Source: an uncultured Rhizobium sp.
GTDB lineage: Bacteria; Pseudomonadota; Alphaproteobacteria; Rhizobiales; Rhizobiaceae
DNA length: 64,000 nucleotides
NCBI GenBank assembly: GCA_945952415.1
Contig: CAMFIF010000009.1
Coordinates: 1-64,000 of the forward strand
Direction: 5' to 3'
Under the pieces are notes generated by a model. The model worked only from the letters and a program-made list of their open reading frames with translations. It ran no database searches and was not told where the DNA came from. Of this stretch, positions 51,736 through 60,881 are shown piece by piece. Position 1 is the first letter of the stretch, and the number at the start of each line of letters is the position of its first letter. The translations under genes were made by a program, and so were the position numbers.

Positions 51736-53856
51736 TCAGCCCGATATCTTCGAGAAATCGGCAACCGTGCCGGTGGCCGAACGGATGAGCGAGAGGAGCG
51801 CCAGACGGTTGGCGCGGACCGCCTGGTCCTCGTCATTGACGAGAACATCGGTGAAGAACTGGTCCACCGGTCCGCGCAGCGTCGCAAGGGCGCTCATGGC
51901 GGAGCGGAAATCTTCCGTCGCCACTGCGTTGGCCGCATCTGCCGAGGCCTGGCGGATCGCGGTGAAGAGCGCCTTTTCCGCATCCAGCCGGAAGAGTTCT
52001 TCCGAAATGCCATCGGCAATGACGGTGCCCTTCTTCTCCTCGGCCGCAAGAAGCTGGGTGGCGCGCTTGGCGCCTGCAAGCAGGTTCCGGCCGTCTTCGG
52101 AGGTGATCAGCGCTGTCAGGGCTTCCACGCGGCGGGCGACCATGAGGAGGTCGTCGGCATCGGGCGTCAGCACGGCATCGATCAGGTCATGGCGGGCGCC
52201 CTGCTCGCGCAGATAGACCTTGAGCCGATCATGGAAGAAGGAGACGAGATCGGGATCGCTGACCATGCTCGACAGGGGCAGGCGAATGCCCTTTTCGAGG
52301 ATCATTCGCACCACGCCGAGTGCGGCGCGGCGGAGCGCATAGGGGTCCTTGGAACCGGTCGGCTTTTCGTCGATGGCCCAGAAGCCCGTCAGCGTATCGA
52401 ACTTGTCGGCAAGCGCGACCGTCAGGCCCACCTTGCCATCGGGCAGACGGTCGGTCGGGCCCTGCGGCTTCCAGTGGTCCTCGATGGCAGCGGCGACATC
52501 GGCATGCTCGCCCTGGAGCAGCGCATATTTGCGGCCCATCACGCCCTGAAGCTCGGGGAATTCACCGACGGCCTCGGTGCGCAGATCGGCCTTGGCGAGC
52601 ACCACGGCGCGATCGACAAGCGCGGCATCGGCGCCGAGAACGGGCGCGAGCCTTGCGGCGATCTGGCGGATGCGCTGAACACGCTCGCCCTGCGTGCCGA
52701 GCTTGGCATGGAAGGTAACGCCGAGCGCATCGAGCTTGGCCATGCGCTGGTCCAGCGGCTTCTTCAAGTCGAGATCGAAGCGAGCAGCAGAAGCCCTCAG
52801 CGTATCGAGATCCGGCAGGTCATGCTGGTCGCGGTTCCAGAAGTGCTTGGCATCGGACAGGCGCGCGCGCACCACCTTGCCATTGCCATGGATGATTTCC
52901 TTGCCGCCATCCTTCGCCTCGATGTTGGAAACGAGGACGAAATGGTTGGACAGGCTGCCATCCGTGGCGCCCGCGCGGCGGGTGACGAAGCATTTCTGGT
53001 TGGTCTTGATGGTGAGCCGGATGATTTCGGCCGGGATCGACAGATAGTCTTCCTCGAAGGTGCCGAGCAGCACCTGCGGCCATTCGACGAGGCCGGAGAC
53101 CTCCTCCAGCAGGCCCTCGTCTTCCACCAGTTCCAGCCCGTTTGCGAAGGCGAGATTGGCCGCATCATGGGCGATCACCTGCTTGCGGCGCTCGGCATCG
53201 AGGATAACCTTCGCCTTTTCGAGGCTCGATACGTAATCGCCGAAGCGCTTGACGGTGATGGCCTGCGGCGCGTGGAAGCGATGCCCATAGGTGACATTGC
53301 CGGCCACAATGCCGTCGACCTCGAAGGGAATGACCACGGTTTCATCATGTTCCGGGCCGAACAGGCAGACGATCGACTGCAGCGGGCGCACCCAGCGCAA
53401 CGAGCCGGGCCGCGCCGAAGCGGCACCCGAACGCATCGGCTTCGGCCAGGGGAAATCGCGGATGATGCCGGGCATGATCGAGGCGACGATTTCTTCGGCC
53501 GGGCGCCCCGGACGGTTGATGACCGCGACGTAGAAATCCCCCTTCTTCGGATCGCTCTGGATCTCCGCCTCGGCGACGGAGGAGAGACCGGCCGAGCGCA
53601 GGAAGCCCTCGATCGCCTTCTCGTTGGCATCGGTGCGGGGGCCCTTCTTCTCTTCGCGCACATCGGAGGAGCGCGCCGTCAGGCCGCGGATGTCGAGGGT
53701 GAGGCGACGGGGCGTCCAGTATTCGCGCGCGCCCTCATAGGTCAGACCCGCTTCCACCAGCTGATCGGTGACCAGCTTCTTCAGGTCGCCGGCGGCCTTG
53801 CGCTGCAGGCGGGCTGGAATTTCCTCGGAGCGGAGTTCAAGCAGAAGATCGGGCAT
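51736..53856 (-). CDS. glyS: Glycyl-tRNA synthetase beta subunit
   Basis: A 706-residue beta chain of the bacterial alpha2-beta2 glycyl-tRNA synthetase. It starts [24 protein letters not shown], the family signature, and has [40 protein letters not shown] and [31 protein letters not shown]. It binds tRNA and complements GlyQ, found 4.1 kb upstream on the same strand. It is flanked by two toxin-antitoxin modules in the same orientation: higBA before it and the RelE module after it. Confidence 0.96.
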   Translation of the reverse strand: MPDLLLELRSEEIPARLQRKAAGDLKKLVTDQLVEAGLTYEGAREYWTPRRLTLDIRGLTARSSDVREEKKGPRTDANEKAIEGFLRSAGLSSVAEAEIQSDPKKGDFYVAVINRPGRPAEEIVASIMPGIIRDFPWPKPMRSGAASARPGSLRWVRPLQSIVCLFGPEHDETVVIPFEVDGIVAGNVTYGHRFHAPQAITVKRFGDYVSSLEKAKVILDAERRKQVIAHDAANLAFANGLELVEDEGLLEEVSGLVEWPQVLLGTFEEDYLSIPAEIIRLTIKTNQKCFVTRRAGATDGSLSNHFVLVSNIEAKDGGKEIIHGNGKVVRARLSDAKHFWNRDQHDLPDLDTLRASAARFDLDLKKPLDQRMAKLDALGVTFHAKLGTQGERVQRIRQIAARLAPVLGADAALVDRAVVLAKADLRTEAVGEFPELQGVMGRKYALLQGEHADVAAAIEDHWKPQGPTDRLPDGKVGLTVALADKFDTLTGFWAIDEKPTGSKDPYALRRAALGVVRMILEKGIRLPLSSMVSDPDLVSFFHDRLKVYLREQGARHDLIDAVLTPDADDLLMVARRVEALTALITSEDGRNLLAGAKRATQLLAAEEKKGTVIADGISEELFRLDAEKALFTAIRQASADAANAVATEDFRSAMSALATLRGPVDQFFTDVLVNDEDQAVRANRLALLSLIRSATGTVADFSKISG

Positions 53857-53959
53857 GGGAAATAACGGTTCCGGTTATCAAAAAAACGTGTCGACGGGCT
53901 CTAGCAAGTGAGCGCTCAAATGTCACGAAGGAATGCGGGGAAATGCGGCGGGCGCGGGA

Positions 53960-54259
53960 TCAGGCGGCATGAAGCGAGGGAATTTCCGCAAGCTCCGCCG
54001 CCATGGCGCCCGCCTGAACGGTCAGGTCATAGCGGGTCTGCAGATTCATCCAGAATTCGGGCGTGGTGCCGAAGAAACGGGCGAGACGCAGGGCTGTATC
54101 CACGGTCACCGGGGTCGTCTCCGATACGAGGCGCTCGATCCGCGTGCGGGGCACGTGGAGTTTGCGGGCAAGCTGGCCGGCGCTCATGCCAAGGGGCAAC
54201 AGGAATTCCTGTTTGAGGATTTCACCCGGATGAACCGGCGCAAGGGCCAAGACAGCCAT
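53960..54259 (-). CDS. higA: HigA-family antitoxin
   Basis: A 99-residue XRE-type HigA antitoxin. The start APVHPGEILKQEFLLPLGMSAGQLARKLHVPRTRIERLV and the end ARFFGTTPEFWMNLQTRYDLTVQ are diagnostic. The ATG at 54259 is chosen because it precedes the canonical HPGEIL; the frame reaches 54295. It lies 10 bases after the higB stop, so toxin comes first. It is followed by 103 bases to glyS. Confidence 0.93.
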   Translation of the reverse strand: MAVLALAPVHPGEILKQEFLLPLGMSAGQLARKLHVPRTRIERLVSETTPVTVDTALRLARFFGTTPEFWMNLQTRYDLTVQAGAMAAELAEIPSLHAA

Positions 54260-54269
54260 TTGAGAGCTC

Positions 54270-54554
54270 CTAGTGATAGTCCACGATTGCAACATCTTCC
54301 GCCCCGCCTTCCGCCCAGCGGAAGACGATCCGCCACTGGTCGTTGACGCGGATCGAATGGAAACCTGCCCATTCGCCTTTCAGGGCTTCCAGCCGGTTAC
54401 CGGGCGGAACGCGCAGATCCTCGAGCCTTGCGGCGCTGTCGATCATGGCGAGCTTCCGAAGGGCGGAACGGGCTATGTCAGCCTGAAAACCCTTGGGAAT
54501 ATCTCCCCGGGCCACCGCCTCCGTCTTGCCGCCGCGAAAGGACCTGATCGCCAT
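54270..54554 (-). CDS. higB: HigB-family mRNA interferase toxin
   Basis: A 94-residue RelE-fold toxin. AIRSFRGGKTEAVARGDIPKG, a LRKLAMIDSAARLEDLRVPPGNRLEALKG block and WRIVFRWAEGGAEDVAIVDYH match the plasmid-maintenance HigB type. It cleaves mRNA on the ribosome. Its promoter region contains a perfect dyad (54570-54588) that HigA could bind. It sits 51 bases after the DUF2207 gene on the same strand. Confidence 0.93.
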   Translation of the reverse strand: MAIRSFRGGKTEAVARGDIPKGFQADIARSALRKLAMIDSAARLEDLRVPPGNRLEALKGEWAGFHSIRVNDQWRIVFRWAEGGAEDVAIVDYH

Positions 54555-54569
54555 TTGCCACCCCGTTTA

Positions 54570-54588
54570 TGTATCATCTCATGATACA
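54570..54588 (-). promoter_or_regulatory. Candidate HigA operator of higBA
   Basis: TGTATCA-TCTCA-TGATACA is a perfect seven-base inverted repeat 16 bases before the higB start. HigA proteins bind similar dyads over the promoter and repress higBA. Confidence 0.65.
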
Positions 54589-54605
54589 GGGTTGCTGTCA
54601 AACAC

Positions 54606-56540
54606 CTACCAGCCGCCGCCCCCGCCGCCGCCGCCTCCGCCGCCGGAGAAGCCGCCGGAAAAGCCCGAGGAGCTGGAAGACTGGGGCTTGGGCAGGGTGG
54701 AGGCGATGGTGCTGGCCATGGAGGCGGGGAAGCGGCTGAGCCGCCCCGTATCAAAGGCATGGCCCATATACCAGGCGGGCTGATAGGCCGCGCTTGCGGC
54801 GCCGGCGGCGGCGGCAACCGTCAGCCAGCGCTCGAAGCTTTCGCTCCAGGGCTTTTCGACGCCGAGCGCCACCGCATAGGGCAAGAGCGTCTCGTAATGG
54901 CTGGGCGACATGGTGGGCGCGCCGAGGAGGTTCATCCGGTCCTTTTCGGCAAGCGTCATGTAGGTGCGGAAGCCCTCCACCCCGTCCATCAGCTCGCGGC
55001 CGAGCGGGGTTGGTGCGCCCATGAGGAAGAAGAACAGGATGTTGAGCAGGACGATGGCGCCGGCCGAGGTGATCAGCGCCATACCGCCCAGACCATCCAC
55101 GCTGTCCATGCCGGCGAGCAGGATGATCGACAGGATGGTGAAAGCCACGAAGCCGACAAAACCCAGAACCAGAACGGCCATGATGCGCGCCAGCAGCGAG
55201 CGGCTTTTCACCAGCATCCGCCCGAAGGCGGACAGCATGCCGCCGCCGACCACCGAGATCATCACCATGGCGAAGCCGAGGCCGATCACATCCTCGCTCA
55301 CATGGGCGAAGAAGAAGGCGGCGATGAGAATGAGGATGCTGGCGGCCACGCCGGCGAAGACATAGCCGCTGTTGTGGATGTAATACTTGTTGCGATGCTC
55401 CTTCTCGATGGCAGAGCGGAAGCGCTTGCCGAGCGCCTGTACGGCCGAGCCATTCGACGTATCGATGGCAAAGGCGCCGCCGCGTTGCTCCACGCTGCCG
55501 ATGAGCACGTCCTCGCCGCGCGGCAATTCGCCGGTGACCGGTTTTTGCGTGCGGCGGATGGTGATAGCCTTGTCGAGATCCTCAAGCGTCACATAGCCCT
55601 TGACCGCCAGCGAAAGGGCGGAGGCGGAGACCGCGGTCCAGCCTTCGCCGGAAAAACCCTTGTTGTCCACATAGTTGATGAGAGCGGGCGACAGGCCGCC
55701 GGGCGGGTCCCAGCGCGGCACCATCACGCCCGCCGGCGGATCGCGGCCAACCTTCGACCAGCTGGCGAAATACCAGAGGAAGACAAGGGCGAAACCGGTC
55801 CAGCCGATGATGGCACCGAGATTGTCCTTCAGGAACCAGAGGCCGGTCTCGGTGCGTGTCGGCGCGGCGATGGCGCCCTTCTTCTGGGCGACGACGATGG
55901 TCAGCCCCTCGCCGGTTCCAAGGGGAGCGGTGGTCGCGATATCGACGCTGGAGCCGCCGAGCGTCACAATTCTTGCGTTCCTCTCGCTCGCTCCCTGGGC
56001 ACCGGTATAGAAGGCGACGCCGCCCGAAGGGATGGGTCCGGGCATGACCACATGGGCGGTTGCCGCACGGATCGGAAAGAGCCAGCCATTGCCGGTGACG
56101 TTCCAGTAAAGCTCGTCGTGATCGTCGAAGAAGCGGATCTGGCGCGCGGTGCGATAGCGGATCTCGTAGACATGGGGGCCGGGGCTCACCTCGCTATCGG
56201 CATCGCCCGCATAGATGCGGATGCCGCCGGCAATGTCTTCGATATGGTAAGGTTCGTCGCGGCCGTCGCGCCTTACCCCCTCGAGGGTGAAATCCACATG
56301 GACGGTGCGGCCCTGGGCATCCTGCAGCGTCAGCGGAAAATCCCGGAAAATGCCGTGGCGGATGTTCACGCCTTCGGAGACGACTGCAATGGTTTCCGTC
56401 ACCGCCATGGCACCAGAAGGATCGACCGCGATATCCGCGTGGAAGCGGCTGATCACCTCCTCGGCCCGCGCGGCGAGCGCGGCAGCCGCGACGAGAACCG
56501 CGGCGAGCGCGAGGCGGTGAAGGCGGCGGATCATGGCCAC
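54606..56540 (-). CDS. DUF2207 membrane protein with glycine-rich tail
   Basis: A 644-residue membrane protein. A signal peptide (1-26) precedes an extracytoplasmic DUF2207 domain (about 30-260: [45 protein letters not shown]). Then come a helix and several more membrane spans around 390-520, and a C-terminal tail that is a run of Ser/Gly ending in W. The Gly run ([12 protein letters not shown]) is characteristic of the family. It starts two bases after the lemA stop, forming a lemA-DUF2207 operon common in bacteria, of unclear envelope function. Confidence 0.9.
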   Translation of the reverse strand: MAMIRRLHRLALAAVLVAAAALAARAEEVISRFHADIAVDPSGAMAVTETIAVVSEGVNIRHGIFRDFPLTLQDAQGRTVHVDFTLEGVRRDGRDEPYHIEDIAGGIRIYAGDADSEVSPGPHVYEIRYRTARQIRFFDDHDELYWNVTGNGWLFPIRAATAHVVMPGPIPSGGVAFYTGAQGASERNARIVTLGGSSVDIATTAPLGTGEGLTIVVAQKKGAIAAPTRTETGLWFLKDNLGAIIGWTGFALVFLWYFASWSKVGRDPPAGVMVPRWDPPGGLSPALINYVDNKGFSGEGWTAVSASALSLAVKGYVTLEDLDKAITIRRTQKPVTGELPRGEDVLIGSVEQRGGAFAIDTSNGSAVQALGKRFRSAIEKEHRNKYYIHNSGYVFAGVAASILILIAAFFFAHVSEDVIGLGFAMVMISVVGGGMLSAFGRMLVKSRSLLARIMAVLVLGFVGFVAFTILSIILLAGMDSVDGLGGMALITSAGAIVLLNILFFFLMGAPTPLGRELMDGVEGFRTYMTLAEKDRMNLLGAPTMSPSHYETLLPYAVALGVEKPWSESFERWLTVAAAAGAASAAYQPAWYMGHAFDTGRLSRFPASMASTIASTLPKPQSSSSSGFSGGFSGGGGGGGGGGGW

Positions 56541-56542
56541 GC

Positions 56543-57103
56543 TCAGAACTTGACCTGCGGCACCTGCCGGTCCGCTTCGTTGGCGATCTCGAAATAGGCG
56601 CGCTTCTCGAAGCCGAACTGGCGGGCAATCAGGTTGGAGGGGAAACTCTCCACCTTGGTGTTAAGGTCGCGGGAAGCGCCGTTATAATAGCGGCGCGCCA
56701 TCTGCAGGTCAGCCTCGATGGTTTCGAGCGAGGTCTGCAACTGGGCGAAATTGTCGTTGGCCTTGAGATCGGGATAGGCTTCGGACAGCGCGATCACCCG
56801 GCCGAGCGCCTGGCCGAGCAGGCCTTCCGCCTGGCCGCGGGCGGCGACATCGCCCGCGGGCACCGCCTGGGCCTGGTTGCGCCGGGCAATCACCTCGTCC
56901 AGCGTGGATTTTTCATGGGCCGCATAGCCCTTGACCGTCTCGATGAGGTTGGGGATCAGGTCGCTGCGCCGCTTCAGCTGCACGTCGATGCCGGACCATG
57001 CCTCCTCCGCCATCTGGCGGGATTTGACCAGGCCGTTGTAGAGCATCACGGCAATGACCGCGATGATGGCGATGACGATGAGGAAATACATGCTGCCCTC
57101 CAA
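56543..57103 (-). CDS. LemA-family protein
   Basis: A 186-residue protein of normal length for LemA. One N-terminal transmembrane helix ([17 protein letters not shown]) is followed by long helices with [39 protein letters not shown], the family signature. It ends [16 protein letters not shown]. The operon with the DUF2207 protein is conserved; together they may act in envelope stress or in coat organisation. The molecular function is not established. Confidence 0.93.
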   Translation of the reverse strand: MEGSMYFLIVIAIIAVIAVMLYNGLVKSRQMAEEAWSGIDVQLKRRSDLIPNLIETVKGYAAHEKSTLDEVIARRNQAQAVPAGDVAARGQAEGLLGQALGRVIALSEAYPDLKANDNFAQLQTSLETIEADLQMARRYYNGASRDLNTKVESFPSNLIARQFGFEKRAYFEIANEADRQVPQVKF

Positions 57104-57292
57104 GCCGGATTATGGGCGGAGACTATCGTTTAACTTTAAGGTTGTCATCACCAGGCGATCAGGGGTGAAGCCCGGCAAACAGCGCTGTGAGAATAATTCG
57201 GGCGCCTCTGCGGCCTTTCCAGCCGGGAACGGCTTTTCAACCTCCGGCCTGCCTCCCTATCATGGGGGCACAGGCAGAGGGAGGCCACCGCG

Positions 57293-57919
57293 ATGATCCT
57301 GATCGGGCAATATGATTCACCCTTCGTGCGGCGCGTGGGCATTGCGCTCCGGCTTTACGGGCTGGATTTCGAGCATCGGCCCTGGTCGGTCTTCGGCAAT
57401 GCGGATCAGGTGCGGGAGCTGAACCCGGTGACCAAGGTGCCGGTTCTCGTGCTGTCCGATGGCGATATCCTGATCGAAAGCCACATGATGCTGGATTATC
57501 TGGACGGGCTATTCCCGCCGGAGCAGCGGCTGTTTCCGGCCCGCGAGCCGCACCGCCACCGGGCGCTCAAGATCGCCTCGCTCGGCATGGGGCTCGCGGA
57601 AAAGACGGTGAGCCTGTTCTACGAGAAGCGCCTGCATGATCCGATTTCGGAAAGCTGGGCGGGGCGCTGCGAAATGCAGATCCTTTCCACGGCGGCGGCC
57701 CTCGATCGCCTCTCAGCCGAACGAGAAACGCCCTACTGGTTCGGGGAAACGCCTGGCCATGCGGATATTGCGGTTGCCGTGGCGGTCCGCTTTACCTCCG
57801 ATGTACTGCCGGGGCTGCTCAATGGGCAGGCTCATCCCCATCTGCTCGCCTTTGCCGAGCGGATGGAAGCGCTGCCTGTTCTGCAGGAGATCTCGCAGGC
57901 TTTTGCCGCGCCCGCCTGA
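57293..57919 (+). CDS. Glutathione S-transferase family protein
   Basis: A 208-residue GST. The N-terminal thioredoxin-like domain has ILIGQYDSPFVRRVGIALRLYGLDFEHRPW and NPVTKVPVLVLSDGDILIESHMMLDYLD, where the Pro of KVPVL and the Glu-Ser of IES bind glutathione. The C-terminal helical domain ends near residue 200. The residue at the catalytic Ser/Cys position is Ser in YDSPF. The substrate is unknown. It lies between lemA and glyQ, on the opposite strand to both. Confidence 0.9.
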   Translation: MILIGQYDSPFVRRVGIALRLYGLDFEHRPWSVFGNADQVRELNPVTKVPVLVLSDGDILIESHMMLDYLDGLFPPEQRLFPAREPHRHRALKIASLGMGLAEKTVSLFYEKRLHDPISESWAGRCEMQILSTAAALDRLSAERETPYWFGETPGHADIAVAVAVRFTSDVLPGLLNGQAHPHLLAFAERMEALPVLQEISQAFAAPA

Positions 57920-57967
57920 GGGCGGATGCGGCGTTTGGCACGGGGCCTTGTCGGCCCCTCAACGGCT

Positions 57968-58927
57968 TCAGGCCGCCGCGTCCCGATTCAGATTCACGCC
58001 GCCGGCGTCGGTCAGCAGGAAGGCTTCGCCGCAGGCCTTGGCGAGGGTGCGTACCCTCAGGATATAGGCCTGACGCTCGGTAACGGAGATGACTCCGCGT
58101 GCATCGAGCAGGTTGAAGACGTGGCTTGCCTTGATGCACTGGTCATAGGCGGGGAAGACGCATTTGTGCAGGCGCTGGTTTTCGCTGTCGCCGGGGGCGC
58201 CGGCGGCCAGAAGCGACTGGCATTCCTTCTCCGCATCGATGAAGTGGCGATGCAGCATTTCCGTATTGGCGAATTCGAAATTGTGGCGGGAATACTCCTG
58301 CTCGGCCTGGAGGAAGACATCGCCATAACTGATCTTCTCGTCACCCTCGCGGCCGTTGAAGTTCAGGTCGTAGACATTATCCACCCCCTGCACATACATG
58401 GCGAGGCGTTCGAGACCATAGGTCAGCTCGCCGGAGACGGGCGCGCATTCGATGCCGCAGACCTGCTGGAAATAGGTGAACTGCGAGACTTCCATGCCAT
58501 CGCACCAGCATTCCCAGCCGAGACCCCAGGCGCCGAGCGTCGGGCTTTCCCAATCGTCTTCCACGAAGCGGATATCGTGCAGCAGCGGATCGAGGCCGAT
58601 CGCTTCCAGCGAGCCCAGATAGAGCTCCTGCAGGTTGGACGGATTGGGCTTCAGGATGACCTGATACTGGTAATAATGCTGGAGCCGGTTGGGGTTTTCG
58701 CCATAGCGTCCGTCCGAGGGACGGCGCGAGGGCTGCACATAGGCGGCGCGCCAGGGCTTGGGACCGAGGGCTCTCAGCGTCGTCGCCGGATGGAAGGTGC
58801 CGGCGCCGACTTCCATGTCATAGGGCTGAAGCACCGCGCAACCCTTGTCCGCCCAGTAATTATGGAGCGTGAGTATCAGCGCCTGGAACGAACGCTTCGG
58901 ATTCATGTGATCGGGAAGATCGGCCAT
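57968..58927 (-). CDS. glyQ: Glycyl-tRNA synthetase alpha subunit
   Basis: A 319-residue alpha chain, the catalytic class II subunit. [44 protein letters not shown] is the family signature, with [32 protein letters not shown] and [55 protein letters not shown]. Its partner glyS lies about 4.1 kb downstream on the same strand, separated by gst, lemA, DUF2207 and higBA, an unusual distance for the pair in many bacteria. Confidence 0.97.
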   Translation of the reverse strand: MADLPDHMNPKRSFQALILTLHNYWADKGCAVLQPYDMEVGAGTFHPATTLRALGPKPWRAAYVQPSRRPSDGRYGENPNRLQHYYQYQVILKPNPSNLQELYLGSLEAIGLDPLLHDIRFVEDDWESPTLGAWGLGWECWCDGMEVSQFTYFQQVCGIECAPVSGELTYGLERLAMYVQGVDNVYDLNFNGREGDEKISYGDVFLQAEQEYSRHNFEFANTEMLHRHFIDAEKECQSLLAAGAPGDSENQRLHKCVFPAYDQCIKASHVFNLLDARGVISVTERQAYILRVRTLAKACGEAFLLTDAGGVNLNRDAAA

Positions 58928-59536
58928 CGGTCATATCCGCTTGAACTGAATTGGGGCGGAGAGGTGCCACGGCAGGGCCGAAGCGTCAAGCCGTTTGGCT
59001 CAGATGCGCCCTCTCCCGGCCCACCCTTCGGTAAAGGCATGGGAGAGATCCCGCCTTCCTTCCTGTGGATGAGGCATGGAGGGTGAGAGCTGCCGGCTGT
59101 GTCCTCATGAGACAGGATTTCCGGATCTGGCACCCGCTTCCCGTAAAGAGGCAGGTTTTCAGAAGCAGGATGCGAAAAATCCCGAATTTTCCTGACAAAT
59201 GCCAATGGATCGTGGTGAACGAATTTTACCGCAGTCGCTCCTGTCTAAAATTTGAGTGTATTTCTTTCATCGCCCTTATGAATTTCCATTTTATGACAAG
59301 CGCATGGAAGGCGATATGGGGAGGTTATATTTCCAATATAGTTATTTTTTATTACGGAACAATTTGTCCCGCGGTGGACCTATTGTGCGCCAATTCTGTG
59401 CAGCACACTAGGCGGGAAAACCATAATACCGGCCATGTTTTCATCAAGCAGCCATTAGAAAACCCGCAAGGGGCGGCGCCTGGCCAGCGCCGCTTTTTCA
59501 TTTCCGGGGATGATCTTCGGGCCTCCCGCGCTGCCG
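58928..59536. other. 609-base interval without a confident gene
   Basis: It contains the glyQ promoter region and an A/T-rich stretch (59215-59345) with the dyad TATATT-TCC-AATATA (59326-59340), then a G/C-rich terminator at 59473-59498. An open frame at 59065-59589 crosses the terminator and has no family likeness, so I do not call it. An unannotated small RNA ending at 59498 is possible. Confidence 0.4.
59473..59498 (+). terminator. Plus-strand terminator without an upstream gene
   Basis: GCGGCGC (59473-59479) pairs with GCGCCGC (59487-59493) and is followed by TTTTT. No plus-strand gene ends nearby, so it could terminate a small RNA transcribed from the A/T-rich region about 130-170 bases upstream. 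Confidence 0.6.
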
Positions 59537-59731
59537 CTATTCGGCCTCGCCGGTATCCAGCCGGTATTCACCCGTCTGCGGATCCTTGACGAGCGTTCCC
59601 ATGGCGCCCGACTGGCGCTCCCGCTCCGCCCGCCGGCTTTTTTCCGCCAGGCGGTTGGCATCGGCAACGAAGCGCCGGTAGAGCATGATGGAGCCCGCGA
59701 CCAGGACCGCGAGCATGATCAATTGGGCCAT
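59537..59731 (-). CDS. Small membrane protein next to the S49 peptidase
   Basis: A 64-residue protein: an N-terminal helix (MAQLIMLAVLVAGSIMLYRRF), then a charged helix with LAEKSRRAERERQSGA and the end GTLVKDPQTGEYRLDTGEAE. This looks like a conserved small rhizobial protein; the function is unknown. It begins 27 bases after the S49 peptidase stop on the same strand, so the two are likely one operon. Confidence 0.72.
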   Translation of the reverse strand: MAQLIMLAVLVAGSIMLYRRFVADANRLAEKSRRAERERQSGAMGTLVKDPQTGEYRLDTGEAE

Positions 59732-59758
59732 GGGTCTTCCTTTCCCCCGCTTGCTTTC

Positions 59759-60625
59759 TCAAAGTCCGTAGCGCGCCCAGAGCGAGCGCTCTTCCACCGC
59801 ACCCGCAAGGCCGTGCGCGGCAGCGCCGGCAATGGCTTCGGCGCGCGGCGGGCGCGCCAGAATGGCCGGCAGGCGGCGGCCGAAGAAGGAGCGGCGCTCC
59901 TCCACCATTTCCAGCTCGGTCTTTTCGCCATAGCGTTCGCGCAGCACCTCGCGCAGGCTGCCCATGCGGTCCACCAACCCGAGTTCTACACCGCGGCGGC
60001 CGGTCCAGAACAGGCCCGAAAAGAGATCCGGGTGATCGGCGAGCTTGCCGGCGCGCCGTTCCTTCACCATGGCGATGAAGACCTCATGCACGTCGCGCTG
60101 CAGATCGAGCACGAATTCCACATCCTCCTGTCGCTCGGGCCGGAAGGGATCGAGGATCACCTTGTTTTCACCTGACGTATAGATGCGGCGCTCCACGCCG
60201 ATCTTGCCGATCAGCTCGGTGAAGCCGAAGCCGCTCGAGACCACCCCGATCGATCCGACCACCGACGTGGGATCGACGATGATCTCGTCGCCGGCGAGCG
60301 CGATCATGTAGCCGCCGGAGGCCGCGACATCCTCTACGAAGACCAGCACGGATTTCTTGTGCTCCTCCGCCAGCGACCGGATGCGCTGGAAGATCAGCCG
60401 CGACTGGACCGGCGATCCACCCGGCGAATTGATGACCAGCGCCACGGCGGGCGCCTCCTTCATGGAAAAGGCATCCTCCAGCTGCTCGGCGACACCGGCG
60501 AGATTGAGCGAGGACTGGAAGCGGCTGCTTTCCGGCGTGATCACGCCCTGCAGCACCACCACGGGGACGGTCACATGGGATTTGCGGAAGCGCTTGGGTA
60601 TGAACTTCTTCAAAAAGCCGAACAT
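59759..60625 (-). CDS. S49-family serine peptidase (SohB/SppA-like)
   Basis: A 288-residue peptidase of the SppA/SohB group. LVINSPGGSPVQS forms the oxyanion and nucleotide-like loop. The catalytic Ser is in VEDVAASGGYMIALAGDEIIVDP (SGGY), and the Lys lies in the later KVILDPFRP region. SVVGSIGVVSSGFGF and GLVDRMGSL are also conserved. The N terminus is basic (FKKFIPKRFRK) without a clear membrane span, so it may be cytoplasmic-face attached. It degrades leftover signal peptides or membrane-protein fragments. The ATG at 60625 follows GAGGAG. The small membrane gene follows. Confidence 0.92.
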   Translation of the reverse strand: MFGFLKKFIPKRFRKSHVTVPVVVLQGVITPESSRFQSSLNLAGVAEQLEDAFSMKEAPAVALVINSPGGSPVQSRLIFQRIRSLAEEHKKSVLVFVEDVAASGGYMIALAGDEIIVDPTSVVGSIGVVSSGFGFTELIGKIGVERRIYTSGENKVILDPFRPERQEDVEFVLDLQRDVHEVFIAMVKERRAGKLADHPDLFSGLFWTGRRGVELGLVDRMGSLREVLRERYGEKTELEMVEERRSFFGRRLPAILARPPRAEAIAGAAAHGLAGAVEERSLWARYGL

Positions 60626-60824
60626 GGAAAAACTCCTCAATATGCATCGGTCAAAGGCTGCGCCGCCTCCAGATGTATGCACTTGAGGCCGAAACGCAAT
60701 GGGAATTGCCGGATCGCGGCCCGCCCCGCAATGCCGTCCGGGCGTGCGCCCCTCCCCCGCCTACGCCGAGAGGAACAGGATTCCGGCCAGACGACAAATG
60801 TCAAATCGGGTCTTTACTCCTTAT

Positions 60825-60845
60825 TGCAAATCATTATCATTTGCA
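60825..60845 (+). promoter_or_regulatory. Mur-type manganese-responsive box upstream of mntH
   Basis: A perfect inverted repeat TGCAAAT-N7-ATTTGCA lies 36 bases before the mntH start. In rhizobia, mntH and sitA promoters carry Mur-responsive sequences of this form, bound by the Fur-family regulator Mur with manganese. Repression in manganese excess is expected. Confidence 0.8.
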
Positions 60846-60881
60846 TTCCAGAAACAGGATTTCGATCCGGGGAGAAGGTGC

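Noticed and set aside
52189..56597. Long plus-strand frames opposite glyS and the DUF2207 gene
   Set aside because: They are antisense to well-supported genes; composition typical of reverse-complement GC-rich coding sequence.
59065..59589. 174-codon open frame downstream of glyQ
   Set aside because: It passes through a strong terminator and has a mixed, non-protein-like sequence.
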